Source: Phallusia mammillata (Eukaryota; Chordata; Ascidiacea; Phlebobranchia; Ascidiidae). Taken from it: a DNA stretch of 64,000 nt. The notes beneath the pieces were generated by a model. It was not told where the DNA came from and did not search any database. It saw only the letters and a list, made by a program, of their open reading frames with translations. The DNA lies in contig QLIY01000324.1 in assembly GCA_003260075.1 (NCBI GenBank), positions 59,275-123,274 of the forward strand, written 5' to 3'. Shown here in pieces: positions 39,652 to 49,321 of this stretch (position 1 is its first letter; every line of letters starts with the position of its first letter). The position numbers were made by a program, and so were the translations under genes.

Positions 39652-40562
39652 TATAGCTACTAATTGAGGTTAGTTAGTTTGTCTGGTTGCATTGCTTTGC
39701 ATTTAAACATCGGCAGCAATGTCACCACAAAACGCTGCCGTTTTATGCAAAAAGCTTGAGATCCAAATTAGCACCGTAACACCGAGCCAAAGCTACATTT
39801 TATGCATAGTAAATCATTTTTAGCACATATTTTTGTGGCAGTAAGCATCTAAATTTGGCTAATTAACAACCTTTGTCTGCTGTTTCATGTTTCTCCGTGG
39901 AAATTCAGTTTTTCTATTCACACGTTTCAATCTTTTATTTCATGTCGTATTAATATAATTTACGTATTTGAGTGAACAATTTAATTCAAGGGATGTCCAT
40001 TATAATTTGGAACCGGTTGGAAAGGATTCTGAAATGGACACCTCTAATTATATAGGCCATAGGGTCTATTTAAAATTGCTATATTTTTTATGTTAGATTT
40101 GTTTTTCGTCTGATGGGGAGGAATGAATAGTTCGAACGTGGGCAAAGAGGAATGTAACAAAAAAGGTTGGGAACCACTGGGCTAGACATTTGTTCACATG
40201 GAACGCTTGCCAGCAACATCTCACATATTAATAGGCCTATGTTAAATTAATAACCTTTGCAAACTAACTAATTACAATGAATTTTTAATTATGGCTACAA
40301 TAAACTCCATTCAAGATATGATAAGTGTATGAAGCAAGTAACGATGTAGAGTGGCTTTTGGTTAAAGCGTAAAGCTTCTGTATAAGAGAACGTCTTGTAA
40401 AAGTCTCATGGAGCACCACGAACGTTACGCGCAATTCAATCAATTTTAATACATTCGCTAGAATGCCTAAAAACCAGTGCCGGATTAAGGGTTTGGTGGC
40501 CTGTAGGCACATTTTATAAGTGGCCCGAAAATCAGGGTTACCAACTAAAAAAATAGAATTAT

Positions 40563-43500
40563 CACAAGTCGCAACCAACGAAAAGGCGAGCGAGCTCCTC
40601 GGTGTCTGGGCGCGGGTTGAGCGGGAGTGTACCGGGGGAAACATCGGCCCCTGGCAAAGTCGGTTTGTGAGGTCAGCACCACAAACCCTCGAAAATGGAG
40701 TCTGGCGTGGCAGTTGCATCTACGCTCCGGTCCATGGCAAGAAACCCGTCGTGACAAGCAGGACAAGCGAGGGAGCGGGTCGATTCGAGCAACAAGTTCT
40801 GTCCAGCAGTCTTGTGACGACCGACCTGCTCAAACAGTGCGCGCTTCGACTTGGCGGATTCGCGCGCCGAAGCAGCTACTCGCTCCATTCCGCACCACAA
40901 CCCTTTGTTGGGCACGTGACTGAGAACTATTCATCCGTGTCAACGTTGCGACCACGTGATTGTATGCAAATAAGTCCACCGGAAAGGAAACCACAAACAG
41001 AAAATATGAACATTTATTGAAATAGCCCAAGTTTTAGGGCTTGAGTGAAGCTCGTTCTGGTTGTTTCGACAACTCGAACGTCGGCTCGTCCCCAGCTCCG
41101 TCACAGGTGACGTCAGAGCTCGGGAATCGGCTTCACAGCCGGTTTCCCGAGCAACGGCAGCATTCTGTTTGGACAACAACGGGGGGACGAGTCGAGTTGG
41201 CTTCTGTTTGCAGCGCCGGCCTCTCGGCTTGCTCGAGAGGATCGGTGCTGGGCCTTGTGCTCGGCACCGCTCCTCTCTTGTAGCAAGTCGAGGTGTTGGT
41301 GTTGCCTGTGCCCACGTGGGCGTGGAGATTAAGGAGAGAGAATACGGGCGATTTTTGTGTTCACTTGCTGGGACGACCCGAAAATATGTTTCCACTGCCA
41401 GCAGCAGCGATGGTGGTAATAAATGGATGAGACAAATGCAAAAAGGGCACAAGGCTCTTTTTTACCAAGCCCGCTCAAAGTAGCCAACCATCGCGGGAGC
41501 AAAAGCATCCCGCTAGGCGGCTTCTTGAGCAAGAGAGGGGAGCAACGCTGGAGCACGAAGCCCCAGCACTGCACCCTCCCTCGTCCAAGAGGAGCGGAAG
41601 TGGTGCGTAGCTTTTTAGGAGTCGATGGTACTTAAACAACGCAAGCTTCCACGACACCGCAAAGCAAAGTGCAAAGCACTTGCAAGGCAGTGACGCGTCG
41701 AGCCCCGAAGCAGCAAGACCTCACCTCCCAAAGCTAATATGAAAAGGAAAAATTGCCCCTTTTCAATTCTACAAACAAACTTCTGTTTGTGGTTTGTGAG
41801 AATGTGTTACAACTGTTCGTACAGAAAACGTTTTGTCACGTGAGCCAATGCATTGAAACAACAGCACGTCCAGCGAATTGGAATTAGGTGGTAACGTAGC
41901 AACGGGATGTCGCAATTGCGCGGGCCACCGCTCCCGCACGCCCAACGCAAAGGCCACACCACAACTAGACATCGTCTCTACACGACCGTCTAGCCGGCAC
42001 TGGTCTGTTCGTTTTCCGGCGTCATCGGTTAAGACGACTTGACACAAGACCACAAGTCGCAACCAACGAAAAGGCGAGCGAGCTCCTCGGTGTCTGGGCG
42101 CGGGTTGAGCGGGAGTATACCGGGGGAAACATCGGCCAAACCGCCTGCTAGGACGACATTTTGTGTTTGTGGGGTCAGCACCACAAACACTCGAAAATGG
42201 AGTCTGGCGTGGCAGATGCCGCGACTCCCCGGTCCCTGGCAAGTCGGTTTGTGAGGTCAGCACCACAAACCCTCGAAAATGGAGTCTGGCGTGGCAGTTG
42301 CATCTACGCTCCGGTCCCTGGCAAGCCGGCTGCTCCAGAAACCCGTCGTGGCAAGCAGGACAAGCAAGGGAGCGGGTCGATTCGAGCAACAAGTTCTGTC
42401 CAGCAGTCTTGTGACGACCGACCTGCTCAAACAGTGCGCGCTTCGACTTGGCGGATTCGCGCGCCGAAGCAGCTACTCGCTCCATTCCGCACCACAACCC
42501 TTTGTTGGGCACGTGACTGAGAACTATTCATCCGTGTCAACGTTGCGACCACGTGATTGTATGCAAATAAGTCCACCGGAAAGGAAACCACAAACAGAAA
42601 ATATGAACATTTATTGAAATAGCCCAAGTTTTAGGGCTTGAGTGAAGCTCGTTCTGGTTGTTTCGACAACTCGAACGTCGGCTCGTCCCCAGCTCCGTCA
42701 CAGGTGACGTCAGAGCTCGGGAATCGGCTTCACAGCCGGTTTCCCGAGCAAAGGCAGCATTCTGTTTCGACAGCAACGGGGGGACGAGTCGAGTTGGCTT
42801 CTGTTTGCAGCGCCGGCCTCTCGGCTTGCTCGAGAGGATCGGTGCTGGGCCTTGTGCTCGGCACCGCTCCTCTCTTGTAGCAAGTCGCGGTGTTGGCGTT
42901 GCCCGAGCCCCACCTACATGGGGGTGGGGGATTACTAACCATGACGCGTATACGAACGATTTTTGTCGTCCGCATGCTGCTGCTGCCCGGCTGCTACTGC
43001 TGCTGTGACGTGGCGACGACCCCAGAATTAAAAAGTATACGTAGCTAGCGATGATCAATGAATGAGACAAATGAAAAAAAGAGCACAAGGCTCTTTCTTA
43101 CCAAGCCCGCTCAAAGTAGCCAACCATCGCGGGAGCAAAAGCATCCCGCTAGGCGGCTTCTTGAACAAGAGAGGGGAGCAACGCTGGAGCACGAAGCCCC
43201 AGCACTGCACCCTCCCTCGTCCAAGAGGAGCGGAACTGGTGCGTAGCTTTTTAGGAGTCGATGGTACTTAAACAACGCAAGCTTCCACGACACCGCAAAG
43301 CAAAGTGCAAAGCACTTGCAAGGCAGTGACGCGTCGAGCTCCGAAGCAGCAAGACCTCACCTCCCAAAGCTAATATGAAAAGGAAAAATTGCCCCTTTTC
43401 AATTCTACAAACAAACTTCTGTTTGTGGTTTGTGAGAATGTGTTACAACTGTTCGTACAGAAAACGTTTTGTCACGTGAGCCAATGCATTGAAACAACAG

Positions 43501-45250
43501 CACGTCCAGCGAATTGGAATTAGGTGGTAACGTAGCAACGGGATGTCGCAATTGCGCGGGCCACCGCTCCCGCACGCCCAACGCAAAGGCCACACCACAA
43601 CTAGACATCGTCTCTACACGACCGTCTAGCCGGCACTGGTCTGTTCGTTTTCCGGCGTCATCGGTTAAGACGACTTGACACAAGACCACAAGTCGCAACC
43701 AACGAAAAGGCGAGCGAGCTCCTCGGTGTCTGGGCGCGGGTTGAGCGGGAGTATACCGGGGGAAACATCGGCCAAACCGCCTGCTAGGACGACATTTTGT
43801 GTTTGTGGGGTCAGCACCACAAACACTNNNNNNNNNNNNNNNNNNNNNNNNNNNNNNNNNNNNNNNNNNNNNNNNNNNNNNNNNNNNNNNNNNNNNNNNN
43901 NNNNNNNNNNNNNNNNNNNNNNNNNNNNNNNNNNNNNNNNNNNNNNNNNNNNNNNNNNNNNNNNNNNNNNNNNNNNNNNNNNNNNNNNNNNNNNNNNNNN
44001 NNNNNNNNNNNNNNNNNNNNNNNNNNNNNNNNNNNNNNNNNNNNNNNNNNNNNNNNNNNNNNNNNNNNNNNNNNNNNNNNNNNNNNNNNNNNNNNNNNNN
44101 NNNNNNNNNNNNNNNNNNNNNNNNNNNNNNNNNNNNNNNNNNNNNNNNNNNNNNNNNNNNNNNNNNNNNNNNNNNNNNNNNNNNNNNNNNNNNNNNNNNN
44201 NNNNNNNNNNNNNNNNNNNNNNNNNNNNNNNNNNNNNNNNNNNNNNNNNNNNNNNNNNNNNNNNNNNNNNNNNNNNNNNNNNNNNNNNNNNNNNNNNNNN
44301 NNNNNNNNNNNNNNNNNNNNNNNNNNNNNNNNNNNNNNNNNNNNNNNNNNNNNNNNNNNNNNNNNNNNNNNNNNNNNNNNNNNNNNNNNNNNNNNNNNNN
44401 NNNNNNNNNNNNNNNNNNNNNNNNNNNNNNNNNNNNNNNNNNNNNNNNNNNNNNNNNNNNNNNNNNNNNNNNNNNNNNNNNNNNNNNNNNNNNNNNNNNN
44501 NNNNNNNNNNNNNNNNNNNNNNNNNNNNNNNNNNNNNNNNNNNNNNNNNNNNNNNNNNNNNNNNNNNNNNNNNNNNNNNNNNNNNNNNNNNNNNNNNNNN
44601 NNNNNNGCAAGAGAGGGGAGCAACGCTGGAGCACGAAGCCCCAGCACTGCACCCTCCCTCGTCCAAGAGGAGCGGAAGTGGTGCGTAGCTTTTTAGGAGT
44701 CGATGGTACTTAAACAACGCAAGCTTCCACGACACCGCAAAGCAAAGTGCAAAGCACTTGCAAGGCAGTGACGCGTCGAGCTCCGAAGCAGCAAGACCTC
44801 ACCTCCCAAAGCTAATATGAAAAGGAAAAATTGTCCCTTTTCAATTCTACAAACAAACTTCTGTTTGTGGTTTGTGAGAATGTGTTACAACTGTTCGTAC
44901 AGAAAACGTTTTGTCACGTGAGCCAATGCATTGAAACAACAGCACGTCCAGCGAATTGGAATTAGGTGGTAACGTAGCAACGGGATGTCGCAATTGCGCG
45001 GGCCACCGCTCCCGCACGCCCAACGCAAAGGCCACACCACAACTAGACATCGTCTCTACACGACCGTCTAGCCGGCACTGTTCTGTCCGTTTTCCGGCTT
45101 CTTCGGTTAAGACGACTTAACACAAGACCACAAGTCACAACCAACGACGCCCAACGAACAGGCGAGCTCTTTGGTGTCTGAACGCGGGTTGAGCGGGATA
45201 ATACGCAGGGAGACATCAGCCAAACGTCGGCGACTGCCTGCCAGGACGAC
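40563..45250 (+). repeat. GC-rich tandem array, 1.5-1.6 kb units
   Basis: Units start CACAAGTCGCAACCAACG at 40563, 42051 and 43687, with a diverged restart at 45129. Spacings are 1488 and 1636 bases. Units one and two differ mainly in a variable block (41300-41420 against 42900-43050) and by an extra copy of a submodule containing GTCAGCACCACAAA and GAAAATGGAGTCTGGCGTGG. Each full unit has an octamer-like TATGCAAATAAG and CACGTG sites. GC content is visibly above the flanks. The long open frames inside are on both strands and in several registers, so they reflect GC content. I found no known RNA gene or histone stem-loop. Confidence 0.85.
43828..44606. other. Assembly gap (779 N) inside the tandem array
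   Basis: By comparison with unit two (42192-43164) the missing part should be about 973 bases, or about 825 if the missing unit has the shorter variable block. The stated size is therefore probably 45-195 bases short, or the number of units is wrong. Confidence 0.95.
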
Positions 45251-45340
45251 ATTTTGTGTTTGTAGGGTCACCATTGCAAATTCCTGACTCTGCGAATTGA
45301 TGACTTTTGGCTATAGTTGCTGACACAGCAAATTGCTGAG

Positions 45341-45600
45341 CCATTATTGCCATATAAAAGCCTAAGCTCCGTTGCGCCACTTTTTGGAAATTAGCAGACC
45401 TGTCTGTGAGTTCTTGTGTTAGTAGATTTCACTTCGTCTAGCAGTCTTGTGACGAGCGACCTACTGGCGCAGTGCGCGCTTCGACCTGGGGGATTCCCGC
45501 TTCGAAAGAGCCACTTGTTCCATTCCACGGCACAATCCTTTGTTGGTCACGTCCCTAAGCAGTATTCAACCGTTTCAGCTTTCAGGTATGCAAACGAATC
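45341..45600 (+). promoter_or_regulatory. TATA-containing leader and diverged array fragment
   Basis: A good TATA box (ATATAAAAG, about 45351-45359) is followed by unique sequence and then, from about 45431, by a diverged copy of the array segment that contains AGCAGTCTTGTGACGA and CAGTGCGCGCTTCGACCT. A phrase downstream of the TATA (GTGAG..CTTGTGTTAGTAG, 45404-45423) recurs at about 62407-62426. This could be the promoter of a unit, an LTR-like end or coincidence. No transcript evidence is visible. Confidence 0.35.
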
Positions 45601-45624
45601 GTGTGTAGCCTAATACATGTTAAC

Positions 45625-45675
45625 TGGGTGGAACTTGGCCGAACGGTCCAGCGCCCCTGACTCAAACCCCCTAAA
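45625..45675 (+). other. tRNA-like (SINE?) fragment, doubtful
   Basis: TTGGCCGAACGGT resembles a Pol III A box and GACTCAAACCCCC resembles a tRNA T-loop region about 20 bases later. The spacing is short and no cloverleaf can be drawn, so this would at best be a decayed tRNA-derived element. Confidence 0.15.
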
Positions 45676-46484
45676 AAAAGGTTAAGTGTTGTGTCCAAGT
45701 GATTGCATTTAACTACGTCTAGGCTCTGCGATAGAAGGACATTTTCGCTGGGAAATTGAACCATTTTCCTTGGTATGAGTTTGCCATATTAGCTGTGACA
45801 AAACTGCTGCAAAATATTGTTCGGTTGGTATATTTTGTATTTGCTGAGGTATTTGAGCTTATTTTGGTTCTTCGTTATTTTCCATTTTTTAAAATATTTT
45901 TCTTCTTTGAAATATGAGACGCAAAAGTGCGCTGATTATCCAGAAATAATTTGGAAGTGTTAACTAGCTGGGTAAAACAAGAGACGTCCTCACCGTGAGT
46001 GCTTTATGAATCGTGATAATGTAGAAGTTATCCAACTAAACAGAAGACGTATGCGATTTGATACAACATTAAGTAGGTGTAGCCGGTGCCAAAATTAAGC
46101 AAAAATTAAACCGGATAGAAATAATCTTCTATTTCCTGTACTGATCCGGATTGGGCATGTCACGTAGCATTCTAATTTTTGCTCTGTGTCGTTTAGGTTT
46201 ATAATTTAATGAACTTTTTTATCAATGCAATTGGGACCTGTTTTTTTTGTTCCCTACATTGGTAAAAAAAATTAAAAATAAACTATTTGCCGCGACAAAG
46301 TAAAATATCTTTTATTGATTTTGTTTAATGATACGCATCACTGATTTTACTAGCTTTGACATTCAGCAAGTTTTATTAGGAAAAGGAAACATTTGCGAAC
46401 AACCTAAATTTGTTTCTGACGTTCTGTTGTGAATTTGGTAAGCTTTGTTTAATTTTGGAAGGTCTGTGCAACCAGTGCATACAT

Positions 46485-46620
46485 TTGACTTTTTTTTTAA
46501 AAAGTGGTGAAACTAATAGAAATAAAGTTAGCGTTATATATTAAATGGGGGGGGGGATTTTTTCAAAAAAAGTGGTGAAACTAATAGAAATAAAGTTAGC
46601 GTTATATATTAAATACTATA
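46485..46620 (+). repeat. Local duplication with 10-base G pad
   Basis: AAGTGGTGAAACTAATAGAA and the next 30 bases occur before (46501-46546) and after (from about 46568) ten G (46547-46556). Confidence 0.8.
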
Positions 46621-46796
46621 ATTCCTCATTATTTGATGTTTTGGATTCAAATCTCTCTGGCTTACTATTATAAATTCCTATACCTTCCTGGCACACTTAT
46701 TAATCTCTCCCAGCACACTGGTTAAAAGTCCAGTGTTTGTTTATCATGTCCACCAATTTTTATAACTTGCTTAACTGAAACTTGCCAAACAGGTTA

Positions 46797-46815
46797 CCTT
46801 GTTTTTTTAGGCATT
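46797..46815 (+). other. 3' splice site directly before the COX5B start codon
   Basis: A pyrimidine run and AG (CCTTGTTTTTTTAG, ending 46810) are followed by only five bases (GCATT) before ATG. There is no visible partner 5' exon. Such positioning is what spliced-leader trans-splicing in tunicates produces, but an ordinary non-coding first exon further upstream is equally possible. Confidence 0.5.
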
Positions 46816-48066
46816 ATGGCATTGAGAAAGTTTACCCAGGTTGCTCTTCAATCAGTTTTCCGGACTCAAAGTGCCAGGGCTGTCCACATCAGTGTTCCAA
46901 GGAAAGCTATTTTGGAAGGTATTGTTTTAAGGGCGATTTTTTCTATAGGGAAACATTGTTGTATATATTTGTGTTTTAGACAAACCATGGCCTGATGAGG
47001 GTGCAGCTGTGGGATATGAAAAAGTTGTGATGGATGCTGCAAAAGTTGGTGAAGATCCCCTGGAGGTTTTCAACCGTGAAACACCATACCCCTTTCAGGG
47101 AGCTGGTACTAAAGATGATCCAATAGTTATTCCCTCTAGAAACAAGACGCGTTATGTCATGACTAACCGTAAGTAGGAAAGAATCATCAGCAAAATCGGG
47201 TTTTGGTAAGGAGGGTGGGTAGCTATTTGCACGTTTAGGCACACAGCTTGCAAATTGTTGTGGAAAATCTATGCTGCACATAAAATGGTGTGTGGCCACT
47301 GTAATGTGCATCTAATGTTGCTTACGAGAGCTTAGCATAAACTGCAACATAAATAACTGTTCTAGTTCAGCCTTATTTAATATTTGCCGGGGGGGGGGTG
47401 AAAGCTTGAGCGCTTAGCATAGACTGCAACATAAATAACTGTTCTAGTTCAGCCTTATTTAATATTTGCCATAAAATGAAATGCTGGATTCAAGCACATG
47501 TTTGGTACTTAAAGTAATGTGACATTACACAACTGCTATCCTTTTATTTGTTAAAATTGAATTGTCACTGATTATGATCTTAAAAATGCATGACACCACT
47601 CTTAATGTTAGCCTAATGTAGCCCATCCCAATCATTTGTAGTGAAACTAATGCTTACATTTGTTTTTTAGCACCAAACTGGGAGGGTGGACCACCTGTTG
47701 GCACGGGGGGGGGGAAAATGCTGGATTCAAGCACATGTTATGGTACTTAAAGTAATGTGACATTACACAACTGCTATCCTTTCATCTGTTAAAATTGAAT
47801 TGTCGCTGATTATGATGTTAAAGAAAATGAATTTAGTCAAAATATGGCACCACTCCTAACGTTAGCCTAATGTAGCCCATCCCAATCATTTGTAGTGAAA
47901 CTACGTTTGTTTTTTAGCACCAAACTGGGAGGGTGGACCACCTGTTGGCACATGGGTGACTTTGGAGGAAGGCGGACGCTGCCCTGCAACTGGCAAACAC
48001 TACAAGTTGAATTACGACCCAAGTGACAAATGGGGAATCAATGAACTTGACCTTTTCATGCATTGA
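46816..48066 (+). CDS. COX5B: Cytochrome c oxidase subunit 5B-like, mitochondrial
   Basis: Nuclear-encoded accessory subunit of respiratory complex IV in the inner mitochondrial membrane. Exons 46816-46918, 46980-47168 and 47918-48066 join in phase to 146 codons. Residues 1-30 form a basic presequence without acidic residues (MALRKFTQVALQSVFRTQSA), as expected for matrix import. The mature part follows the family: an acidic start (PWPDEG), a helix with EKVVMDAAKVGEDPLEVF, a GTKDDPIVIPS segment and RCPATGKHYKL near the end. Human COX5B binds zinc through CxC and CxxC. Here the first pair is replaced by VMTN and only the first Cys of the second pair remains. The C-terminus extends by about 15 residues. 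A fragment of exon 3 with its own acceptor (47671-47704) precedes a ten-G pad and is probably an assembly duplicate. The gene is tail to tail with CDIPT. Confidence 0.88.
47324..47470 (+). repeat. Local duplication with 10-base G pad in COX5B intron 2
   Basis: The segment ending GCCTTATTTAATATTTGCC (47324-47388) restarts at about 47399 after ten G (47389-47398). The copies differ at a few bases. Confidence 0.8.
47480..47955 (+). repeat. Local duplication including part of COX5B exon 3
   Basis: About 225 bases of intron 2 plus the first 34 bases of exon 3 (47480-47704) recur at about 47715-47951 after ten G (47705-47714). The copies differ by substitutions and indels, for example an added GAAAATGAATTTAGTCAAAA near 47822. 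The first copy stops inside the exon, so only the second can encode the protein. Confidence 0.85.
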
Positions 48067-48130
48067 GAGACTATTTTGTTTTCAAATTTTCGATTATCAT
48101 CCAGTGGTTCAAATGATCTTTTTGTTGAGA

Positions 48131-48136
48131 AATAAA
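48131..48136 (+). terminator. Polyadenylation signal of COX5B
   Basis: AATAAA lies 65 bases after the stop codon, at a usual distance for a short 3' UTR. Confidence 0.6.
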
Positions 48137-49321
48137 TTTCATGGTTAACAGATGTTTAGCTAATACCTAAAATAAAACATAGTAGACTTTGGCAGCATAT
48201 GTTATTGAGCTTTGTATTCAATGGAGATTTGGAGGAAAGTTTAAAACAGCTTGACACAAACCATTTTGCTGGAGTAGCAGTATACCAGTTACTTTTAAGC
48301 CTTTGCTTCACTTAGTCTCACATTCAACCCATACCTTTTCTTAAATTGAAACTGCAGTGCATACTGTAATGTAATCAACAATTTTTTTGCCATTTTACAG
48401 ACAATCCCAAATACGTACCCATTTTACTGTTTAAAATCAAGTACAGTGCAGTAGTACAACAATATGTCAACAAACTACTGCAGGATACAATTTTAAGATG
48501 GATCTTTTAGGTTTGCATTAAGAAATGTCTTGTTGTAACTAAAGTATCTCTGAGTACTGCAGATATACAATAGCAGATAATCGTAAATAAACTACAGGTA
48601 CAGGTAGACATTCCACTTAAATAACTATGACAGTGATGTTGTCAAGAAAAAAAGTGGCTGACTAAGTGTAATCTAAAAAAACATTGCCAACTTTTTTACA
48701 AAATATTAGTTGATCACGTTTTGTCAGTACATGATTTGACCAGAGGTATTGAAGTCAGGTAACATGGGTGCAAACTGAATAAGAAGTAAAACAAATGTTT
48801 GCAGATTCATCAACAGTCTAAGTTCATGTGACAACAAATATGGTTATTAGGTCTAATGAGACGGATATATCAAGAGAATGCAAAACCCATTTTCCTAGTA
48901 TTTAAGATCGTGACATGCACAGATAAATTATACAAACAATTTACTGCTCATTGCTGCGGGGGGGGGGTATCAACAGTCTAAGTTCATGTGACAACAAATA
49001 TGGTTATTAGGACTAATGACACGGATATATCAAGAGAATGCAAAACCCATTTTCCTAGTATTTAAGACTGTGACATGCACAGATAAATTATACAAACAAT
49101 TTACTGCTCATTGCTGCATAAAATGATTTTATCCAAGCATTTACCTTTGATAAAATTAAAAAATGGGCTTAAAACTTGTTTAGACTTTTAACCTTTAACA
49201 CTAAGCAAGCCCTAGTAGAACAAATTAAAAATACTATTGCAAGATAAAAAATCGGAACCGAATAATAAGTAATACACAAACAACAGCAAATTACAAAAAA
49301 ACAATTCAGTACAGTATAAAA
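48137..49321. repeat. Convergent intergenic region with duplicated segment
   Basis: This DNA separates the 3' ends of COX5B and CDIPT. About 150 bases (48808-48957) are repeated at 48968-49119 after ten G (48958-48967). I see nothing else here. Confidence 0.75.

Larger units (their letters stand above)
26174..46815. other. Gene-free repeat-rich region
   Basis: I found no supportable gene on either strand. The region consists of duplicated segments (25.5-30.5 kb), a degenerate repeat family (31.7-38.1 kb), MITEs, a GC-rich tandem array (40.56-45.25 kb) and ordinary AT-rich DNA (30.5-31.6, 35.1-36.6, 38.6-40.5 and 45.7-46.8 kb). Frames such as 35829-36197 (122 codons) and 39264-39617 lack splice context, domains or balanced composition. 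Confidence 0.55.

Noticed and set aside
41449..41475. Histone 3' stem-loop candidate (GGCTCTTTTTTACCAAGCCC)
   Set aside because: The loop and stem do not fit the histone consensus and no histone frame is nearby.
40520..43293. Many overlapping open frames of 60-247 codons on both strands in the tandem array
   Set aside because: They occur in several registers on both strands and are not kept intact between units. GC content explains them.
43405..44735. Open frames of 278-415 codons across the gap
   Set aside because: They consist mainly of N and cannot be evaluated.
47671..47704. Extra exon of COX5B
   Set aside because: It is identical to the first 34 bases of exon 3, truncated by a ten-G run, and lies in a near-identical duplicate. 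Including it would disrupt the frame.
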